A stretch of 11,457 bases of DNA from an uncultured Sutterella sp. GTDB taxonomy: Bacteria; Pseudomonadota; Gammaproteobacteria; Burkholderiales; Burkholderiaceae_F. The stretch spans positions 1 to 11,457 of the forward strand of contig CAAECY010000155.1 of the NCBI GenBank assembly GCA_900754475.1, in the 5' to 3' direction. The translations under genes and the position numbers were made by a program. The stretch's first letter is position 1. Each line of letters starts with the position of its first letter. The notes under the pieces are model-generated. The model was not told where the DNA came from and did not search any database. It saw only the letters and a list, made by a program, of their open reading frames with translations. This document shows positions 6,650 through 11,457 of the stretch, in pieces.

Positions 6650-9600
6650 TTAGAAGGCGTAGCGAACGTTCACGCCGATACCGTGCGACGTCACGTCACT
6701 GCCGTAAGCGCCCGTGTAGGAGAGCCCGAAGGTGGTGCTTTCGCCCGCCTTCGCTTCGATGCCGAGACCGACGCCGAAGAGGTTGTCGAGCTCTTCGCCC
6801 TTCAGAGCGGCAACACCCGCGTCACCGATGCGCATCGTGCCTTCGGCTTCGGTGTCGCCGAAGAAGTGCATCCAGTTGACGTCGCCCTTAACCTTCATGT
6901 CGACGCTTGCGAGCTTGAAGGGGAGAGCGCCGCGAACGCCGAGCTGCGTAACTTCGATGTTCTGGTTGTCGAAGTCCGAAGCCATCGTGTGGCTACCCAC
7001 CTTTTCGCTGAAGCCGTCGGCCTTCGCGTGGATCCACGAGAAGCCGAAGTAGGGTTCGACCGAGTAGGCGTCGGTGTTGAGACCCGTGTAGGCCACTTCA
7101 CCGAAGAGCTGCATGATGTCGGCGTCATAGGACGTGGTATTCATGCCCGCCGTGTCCATGAAGACGAGCCCGCGCTTGAGCTCGCGATCCTGCCACGTGT
7201 AGGTGAAGCCGTACGAGGCCGCGATCGAACCGACGTTCGTTTCGCCGTAGATACCGGCGTGGATGTCGTCGCTGTCGTCGCCGTCGTTGCCGCCCTTGAA
7301 GTCCGTCGTGCCGGCGCCGAAGAAGACGCCGAGCTTCGTCGCGGAGCAGACCTGGAGTTCGCCGCCGATCAGACCGGCGTAGAAGTCGGCGTCGAGGTCG
7401 GTCGAAGCGCCGCCCGCGTCCGCATTGCTCCAAGCGCCGATGCCGGTCGCCCAAAGCTCAACGCCGTTGTCGAGCTTCGCGGTGTTGGCCGTGCCGTAGC
7501 CCATCGCCTGATCCTTCACGGCGCGCGTGAGGGTGAGCGAATTGACGACGGCCAGGTTCTGAGCCGCAAAGTTGATGTCGGAGCCGAGCGAGTCGAACGT
7601 GCGGGCCGCCTGTTCGTTCGTCGCACCGATGAACTCTTCGAAGACCTTGCTCTGCGGAGCGCTTTCAACGGCGGAGCCGATGCCGCGACCGTTGTAGGTC
7701 GTCGCCACGGCGGCCATGCCGCCTTCGCGCTTCTGCATCGTCGCAGTGATCGTGTTGCCTTCCGTCACGACGTCGGACTGGAAGAAGGCGAGGTGGCTAT
7801 TGCCCACGGCCGTCGTTCCGGCCAGGTTGTCAGCCGTCACGCTGCCCGAGAGCGTCGTACCCTCGGTCCAAGCGGAGATGAGATCTGAGGTTTCGCCCGT
7901 CCAGACGGAGACGCCGGCGCCTTCCTTCAGATCAAGCTTGCCGACGTTGACGTCTTCACCCGCGGAGATGAGGTACGTGCCGCCCGCGTTCACGACGACA
8001 TCGGCCTTGCGATCCTCGGTGGAGGCCTTCGAGCCGGTATCGGTGAACGTGTCGTTATAGCTGTTGATTACGCCGAAGTTGCCGCCGTTGACCACCACAT
8101 CCTTTTCGCCGAAGGATTCGGTGAAGCCGACGAGCGTGCCTTCTTCGACCGTTGTGCCGCCCTTGTAGGTATTGCTGCCGAGCATGACGAGCGTGCCTTC
8201 GCCGCGCTTGACGAGCGAACCGTCATAGAGGCCGTTGTCAAGCTTGTACTGGATGGCGGCCGCACGCTTGGCGTAGTACTCGGCGCGCCACTTTTTGGCA
8301 TCGTCCTTGTTGATGATCGCGTTGGCGACATCAGGAATGCTGCCGGTGCCGAGCACGTAGTCTTCGGCGTCGAGGTTCGTGCCGTTTTCGGTCAATTCCA
8401 TCCAAGCCACATCTTCGGCCTTTCGCTGTTCGAGCGCAACCTGGGAGATGTCGTTCGTCCAAACGTCCAGGCCCTTCAGGTTGTAGTCGAAGTTGCCGAG
8501 GAACTGACCGGGACCGAACATCCCCTTTTCAAGATCGGGAAGACCCCAACCGTAGATCGGGTCGACCTGCCCGTCGGCGACCGTCCAACCCGTGAAGGTC
8601 GAACCATCCGTATTCGTGTGACGTGCGGTCGTGAAGAGAATGTCGCGAACCTGAATCGCGCTCATGCTTTCATAGCGGGACATCAGGACGCCCATCGCGC
8701 CCGTGACGTGAGGCGCCGCCATTGAGGTGCCGCCGTAAGAGGCATAGCCGGCCGAGCCGAGCGGATGTTCTTCCGAAGTTGATTCGTAGTGATCGTCGTA
8801 AACGATGCTCGAATAAATGCCATCACCAGGTGCGACGACGGTCCACCACTTCGCATTACCTGCTTCATTGAAGCTGTCAATCCACTTGTAGGTGTCGTTG
8901 CCATCAACGCCAGTTCCTTCCTTTTGCAGGCCGGCCACGGCGATCCAGTGTTTTTCGGCATCGGGGTTGAAGTAGGGGTAGAGCGGACGATAATACGGCA
9001 TCGCCATGTCGCGGTTGCCCGTCGTCATGACCTGAACGACGTTCGTGCCCTTCACCGCGTCGTAGGCGGCATCCACGAAGGACGGCGCATCACCGTAATT
9101 CTGCTTGAAGAGGAAGTACTCGTATTCCGTCTCGCCCGTCGTATTGGTGTTCAAAGACGAGCCGCCTTCGTTGATACGGAGGTTCGTACCGAAGGAGTTG
9201 TTGATCACGCCGCCGCGTTCGGCACCGTTGACCGAAATGAGATTCTGCGCGAGAGCGCTCCATCCGGCGTAGAAGAAGTTGTAGTCCTGCGGGAGGCCGT
9301 AGTTGGTGTTGTCGGTACCGCCCGTGTTGCCGACCCAAATGTCGGATCCCCAAGACACACCGTGGAATTCGGATCCATCGCGATTGGCGCCGACCGTCCC
9401 GGTCACGTGCGTGCCGTGCGTGTCGTTAACGTGGCTAATCCAATTGCCGTCGATGTCGAAGGCTTCGCCTTCCGTGAAGTCACCGTTTCCGAAGACGTCG
9501 CCGACACCCGAGACCGATTCTTGATAGCGGTTCCCCGTGCTCCCATAAACGCCGCTCGCGTGAGAGGCGTGAAAACGATCGCCGGCGAGTTCGGGGTGTT

Positions 9601-9877
9601 TTTGCAGGAGCGCACCGGAGTCCATGACGCCGAGCGCCACACCCTGACCGTGGTAGCCCAAAGCATACGCGCTCGAGGCATTCATCGCCGCGAGCCCCCA
9701 GTCTTTCTTGTATTCGTCGGTTTCCCACGAAGCCTTGTCCCCGATCTTGCCCGGGTCTTCAAAAGCCGAGGTACCGAGGTCCTGGTTGGCGTAGGGCGCA
9801 GGAACATAAGCAGCCTGGGCTACCCGAAACTCATAACGCCGTCGGATGATGTTCGGCGGCCGTGAGTTATCGGTCAT
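6650..9877 (-). CDS. Subtilisin-type (S8) autotransporter protease, signal peptide lost
   Basis: This 1075-residue frame encodes a type Va autotransporter. Residues 57-445 are a subtilase domain with the full triad: Asp86 (MDSG), His154 (HGTHV) and Ser385 (GTSMAAP). Asn288 (TTGN) is the oxyanion residue. Around 555-585 lies an autotransporter-associated beta-strand repeat (NTYKGGTTVEEGTL), part of the beta-helix stalk. From about 800 to the end is the 12-strand translocator barrel, ending in Y-A-F. In this family such proteases act on the cell surface or are released. The N-terminus is abnormal. The first 18 residues are charged and contain RRR where a hydrophobic signal peptide should be. 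They are followed by V-A-Q-A/A-Y-V-P, which looks like the end of a normal signal peptide with its cleavage site after Ala22. The frame is closed by a stop at 9926-9928, so no longer start exists here. The break coincides with the left end of the IS110-family element. As written, the product should not enter the Sec pathway; treat the gene as disrupted at its 5' end. Confidence 0.88.
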   Translation of the reverse strand: MTDNSRPPNIIRRRYEFRVAQAAYVPAPYANQDLGTSAFEDPGKIGDKASWETDEYKKDWGLAAMNASSAYALGYHGQGVALGVMDSGALLQKHPELAGDRFHASHASGVYGSTGNRYQESVSGVGDVFGNGDFTEGEAFDIDGNWISHVNDTHGTHVTGTVGANRDGSEFHGVSWGSDIWVGNTGGTDNTNYGLPQDYNFFYAGWSALAQNLISVNGAERGGVINNSFGTNLRINEGGSSLNTNTTGETEYEYFLFKQNYGDAPSFVDAAYDAVKGTNVVQVMTTGNRDMAMPYYRPLYPYFNPDAEKHWIAVAGLQKEGTGVDGNDTYKWIDSFNEAGNAKWWTVVAPGDGIYSSIVYDDHYESTSEEHPLGSAGYASYGGTSMAAPHVTGAMGVLMSRYESMSAIQVRDILFTTARHTNTDGSTFTGWTVADGQVDPIYGWGLPDLEKGMFGPGQFLGNFDYNLKGLDVWTNDISQVALEQRKAEDVAWMELTENGTNLDAEDYVLGTGSIPDVANAIINKDDAKKWRAEYYAKRAAAIQYKLDNGLYDGSLVKRGEGTLVMLGSNTYKGGTTVEEGTLVGFTESFGEKDVVVNGGNFGVINSYNDTFTDTGSKASTEDRKADVVVNAGGTYLISAGEDVNVGKLDLKEGAGVSVWTGETSDLISAWTEGTTLSGSVTADNLAGTTAVGNSHLAFFQSDVVTEGNTITATMQKREGGMAAVATTYNGRGIGSAVESAPQSKVFEEFIGATNEQAARTFDSLGSDINFAAQNLAVVNSLTLTRAVKDQAMGYGTANTAKLDNGVELWATGIGAWSNADAGGASTDLDADFYAGLIGGELQVCSATKLGVFFGAGTTDFKGGNDGDDSDDIHAGIYGETNVGSIAASYGFTYTWQDRELKRGLVFMDTAGMNTTSYDADIMQLFGEVAYTGLNTDAYSVEPYFGFSWIHAKADGFSEKVGSHTMASDFDNQNIEVTQLGVRGALPFKLASVDMKVKGDVNWMHFFGDTEAEGTMRIGDAGVAALKGEELDNLFGVGLGIEAKAGESTTFGLSYTGAYGSDVTSHGIGVNVRYAF

Positions 9878-9878
9878 G

Positions 9879-9912
9879 CGGAGCTTCGCTCCGTTAGGGG
9901 CTTTGCCCCTAA
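9879..9912. repeat. Tandem tri-loop hairpins at the IS left end
   Basis: Two hairpins lie side by side. CGGAGC/GCTCCG (9879-9884 and 9888-9893) has the loop TTC, and TTAGGGGC/GCCCCTAA (9894-9901 and 9905-9912) has the loop TTT. They begin two bases upstream of the start codon of the disrupted autotransporter frame and hide its only GGAG. They could be a subterminal transposase recognition structure or a block to transcription entering the element. Confidence 0.6.
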
Positions 9913-9952
9913 AACCCCAGGATATTTAAAACCTGAAATTGCTTTGTGTTCG

Positions 9953-9982
9953 TTGACAACCCAAAGCATCAGGTGTTAGCAT
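9953..9982 (+). promoter_or_regulatory. Promoter in the IS left end, extended -10 type
   Basis: A perfect TTGACA (9953-9958) is followed after 18 bases by TAGCAT (9977-9982, four of six matches). A TG one base before it (9974-9975) gives an extended -10. Transcription would begin near 9988 and reach the strong terminator at 10030-10066 within about 80 bases. It therefore fits a small RNA promoter better than a transposase promoter. Confidence 0.55.
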
Positions 9983-9987
9983 GGAAA

Positions 9988-10066
9988 GTGCAGTACAGGG
10001 AGGGATCCCGATGATTGCACCTGAAATGAGGGGCCCCGACGACTTGCGTCGTCGGGGCCCCTTTTT
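9988..10066 (+). ncRNA. Candidate small RNA of the IS left end (bridge-RNA-like position)
   Basis: Between the promoter at 9953-9982 and the terminator at 10030-10066 lies a segment with no reading frame but clear structure. GTGCA (9988-9992) pairs with TGCAC (10016-10020) around a loop containing the palindrome GGGATCCC (10002-10009). CAGGTG (9970-9975) can alternatively pair with CACCTG (10018-10023). IS110 elements are known to encode a guide (bridge) RNA in the noncoding end upstream of the transposase, which is where this lies. At about 80 nt it is shorter than the roughly 177-nt RNA of IS621. It may be a fragment, a reduced version or a different regulatory RNA. Confidence 0.4.
10030..10066 (+). 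terminator. Very strong intrinsic terminator inside the IS leader
   Basis: GGGGCCCCGACGAC (10030-10043) pairs perfectly over 14 bp with 10048-10061 around the loop TTGC and is followed by five T residues (10062-10066). It would stop both the small RNA and transcription entering from the left before the transposase gene. It acts only on the plus strand; there is no T-run in the other direction. Confidence 0.88.
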
Positions 10067-10092
10067 ACAAACCGCGATCTGGAAATGAAAAT
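10064..10092 (+). promoter_or_regulatory. Candidate transposase promoter
   Basis: TTTACA (10064-10069, five of six matches) overlaps the T-run of the terminator. GAAAAT (10087-10092, four of six matches) follows after 17 bases. It would restart transcription just after the terminator, with the message beginning near 10099. Confidence 0.35.
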
Positions 10093-10123
10093 GGGGAGAG
10101 CCCCTCTTTACAAAGCTCTCCCC
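10093..10123 (+). promoter_or_regulatory. Leader hairpin before the transposase
   Basis: GGGGAGAGC (10093-10101) pairs exactly with GCTCTCCCC (10115-10123) around 13 bases. It ends 34 bases before the transposase ATG. No T-run follows, so it is not a terminator. It may be part of a guide RNA or limit translation of the transposase. Confidence 0.5.
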
Positions 10124-10157
10124 GCAGCTTCCAATCGTTCTGATCCGAAACGAAGCT

Positions 10158-11420
10158 ATGTCGAAGTCTACCATCTCTGAAACGAATTTCTCCGCCAATC
10201 CTGAAAATGTTTTCTCGTCTGACGCGCGACTCGGGAACCGAGTCGCCGACGACACGTACCCGCTGGAGCGCAACGCGCCCGTCGGCGTCGAGCCGAAGTA
10301 CTTCATCGGCATCGATCTGCACTCGAACAACATCGTGTACTGCGTGCTGAAGCAGGAAAACGGGCAACCCAAGAAGATCAAGAGCGGCAAGGTCTCCTGC
10401 AACAACACCGCGGGCATCGCCGCGGTGGGCGAGGCGCTCCGTCCCTACTGCGAGAACGTGCCGCACTTCGCCGTTGTCGAAGCCACGTACAACTGGTACT
10501 GGCTGGCCAACCTCTTCGAATCGGAGGGCTGGTTCCTCCGTTTGGCCGATCCCTGCACGGTCAGCCAGGCGAACCTCAAGTACTCGAACGACCATACCGA
10601 CGCCGCCTATTTGGCCGAGCGCCTTCGCGTTCACTCGCTCAAAACGTTCCCGATCATGGGGCAGGCGTATCGAGATCTGCGCGATCTGTCTCGGTCCCTC
10701 ATGGTACTCAAGCAGGACATGGCCCGCCTGAAGATTACCGTGGTCAACGAGTTGGTGAATCACTGCTCCGTCCGCGTCCGCATCGACTCGCTCATCCGTG
10801 ATCCCCTGAAACTCGTTCGCGGCAACGAGAAGAAGCCCGGGGTTTACGAAAAGCTCGACGAGCTTCTGTCCAAGATCGTGCACGAATTCGTCCAGTTGCC
10901 CGGGACGCACTACATGCTTTGCAGCCAACTGCGGCGAATCGTCCGACTGACGCTCGAAGTCGAGAAGCTCGGCGAGATGCTGTTCGAAAAAATGGCGGAC
11001 AGCCCCACCGCCCAGGCGCTCAAGACGATCAAGGGCTGCGGCCCCGTGCTCAGCACGATCATCGCCACCGAAGTCGGCGACATTCGGCGCTTCGCTTCGG
11101 CCAAGAATTTTCAGTCGTACTGCCGTCTGGCCCCAACCTCCAAGCTCTCCAACGGGAAGAGCAAGGGCCTGGGTAACGCCAAAAATGGGAGTGCCTACCT
11201 GAGCTGGGCCATGACGGAGTTGGCAACGCTCATGGTGAGATTCAACCCCGAAGTCGGGGCGGAATTTCAGCGATTGCTGGCTCGCTCCGGCGGCCTGCGC
11301 GTCAAGGCCATCCGGGCGCTCGCGGCCAAGGTATCTCGTGCCGTCTTCCACATGCTGCGAAACGGCGAGGTCTTTGACGTCAAGCGATGCTTCGCACCCC
11401 GAAAGGCCGATGCGAACTAA
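10158..11420 (+). CDS. IS110-family DEDD transposase (recombinase)
   Basis: This complete 420-residue enzyme catalyses excision and insertion of the element. The RuvC-like N-terminal domain carries the four acidic residues: Asp53 (FIGIDLHS), Glu108 (VVEATYNW), Asp145 and Asp148 (SNDHTDA). A helical, partly coiled-coil middle (about 170-280) follows. The C-terminal transposase-20 domain starts at IKGCGPVLSTIIATEVGD (291-308). Its probable catalytic serine is Ser331 in L-S-N-G-K; Ser345 (KNGSAYL) is the alternative. The motif KNGSAYLSWA places it in the subgroup with KNGxxYLxWA rather than the ISKRG type. The first 45 residues are an extra polar segment before the usual start of the family. No in-frame ATG, GTG or TTG lies between them and the conserved part, so the ATG at 10158 stands, although no clear ribosome binding site precedes it. 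The long frames on the opposite strand are shadows. Confidence 0.93.
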   Translation: MSKSTISETNFSANPENVFSSDARLGNRVADDTYPLERNAPVGVEPKYFIGIDLHSNNIVYCVLKQENGQPKKIKSGKVSCNNTAGIAAVGEALRPYCENVPHFAVVEATYNWYWLANLFESEGWFLRLADPCTVSQANLKYSNDHTDAAYLAERLRVHSLKTFPIMGQAYRDLRDLSRSLMVLKQDMARLKITVVNELVNHCSVRVRIDSLIRDPLKLVRGNEKKPGVYEKLDELLSKIVHEFVQLPGTHYMLCSQLRRIVRLTLEVEKLGEMLFEKMADSPTAQALKTIKGCGPVLSTIIATEVGDIRRFASAKNFQSYCRLAPTSKLSNGKSKGLGNAKNGSAYLSWAMTELATLMVRFNPEVGAEFQRLLARSGGLRVKAIRALAAKVSRAVFHMLRNGEVFDVKRCFAPRKADAN

Positions 11421-11457
11421 CCGAACACGCTGACCTGCACAGCCTCGGCTGGGGGGG

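Larger units (their letters stand above)
9827..11457 (+). mobile_element. IS110-family insertion sequence, right end not in window
   Basis: The element consists of a structured noncoding left end of roughly 300 bases and a complete DEDD transposase. Its left boundary is inferred from the autotransporter: the reading frame is family-like up to codon 19-22 (about 9812-9823) and foreign beyond it, so the junction lies between about 9820 and 9877. IS110 members usually lack terminal inverted repeats and often make no target duplication, so I cannot fix it to the base. Only 37 bases follow the transposase stop, ending in seven G residues, so the right end and the missing 5' part of the target gene are not visible. 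An assembly that stops inside an IS suggests other copies in the genome. Confidence 0.75.

Noticed and set aside
6140..7888. 582-residue plus-strand frame overlapping the S24-type gene and the autotransporter
   Set aside because: It crosses two genes and two terminators in other frames and has no domain; an effect of high GC content.
10065..11351. 428-residue minus-strand open frame opposite the transposase
   Set aside because: It is a GC-rich shadow of the transposase gene, with no domain and no ribosome binding site; the plus-strand frame has the DEDD and transposase-20 motifs.
1..11457. CRISPR array, diversity-generating retroelement, toxin-antitoxin pair or prophage
   Set aside because: No regularly spaced repeats, reverse transcriptase, paired small genes with known folds or phage structural genes are visible in the window.

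Overview
The window looks like a chromosomal contig end from a GC-rich Gram-negative bacterium, most likely a gut member of the Sutterellaceae (Burkholderiales: Sutterella/Parasutterella-like). This is inferred from the style of the classical porin, the subtilisin-type autotransporter and the soluble DMSO-reductase-family enzyme. No rRNA or tRNA is present to confirm it.

Layout. 1-444 has no convincing gene; it holds a candidate promoter firing leftwards and a long GC-rich inverted repeat. 445-2871 (-) is a complete molybdopterin S-/N-oxide reductase of the DMSOR/BisC group without a Tat signal. 3196-4320 (-) is a complete outer-membrane porin with its own terminator (3028-3058) and a long AT-rich upstream region carrying repeated GCAACACT elements. 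4955-5173 (-) is a small two-helix membrane protein with a good promoter and ribosome binding site. It is divergent from 5536-6381 (+), a regulator-like protein that joins a basic GARPGAGRP segment and a probable ribbon-helix-helix domain to a UmuD-type self-cleaving S24 peptidase domain. The regulator and the convergent autotransporter are separated by two back-to-back intrinsic terminators. 6650-9877 (-) is a subtilisin (S8) autotransporter with an intact catalytic triad and intact beta-barrel. Its signal peptide is missing just where an IS110-family insertion sequence begins. From about 9827 to the end lies that IS: a structured leader with a candidate small RNA ending in a very strong terminator, then a full-length DEDD transposase (10158-11420).

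How the parts relate. The molybdoenzyme and the porin face the same way, but a terminator separates them and each appears to be transcribed alone. The S24 protein has no umuC partner, and several palindromes lie between it and the small membrane protein, so it may regulate itself and its neighbour. The main event is the IS110 insertion at the 5' end of the autotransporter gene. It left the signal-peptidase site (VAQA/AYVP) but replaced the hydrophobic core with an unrelated charged N-terminus, so the exported protease is probably silenced. The most unusual element is the IS leader: candidate promoter, about 80-nt RNA, 14-bp terminator, second candidate promoter, second hairpin, then transposase. 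This is a plausible site for an IS110 bridge-RNA-type guide or another regulatory RNA.
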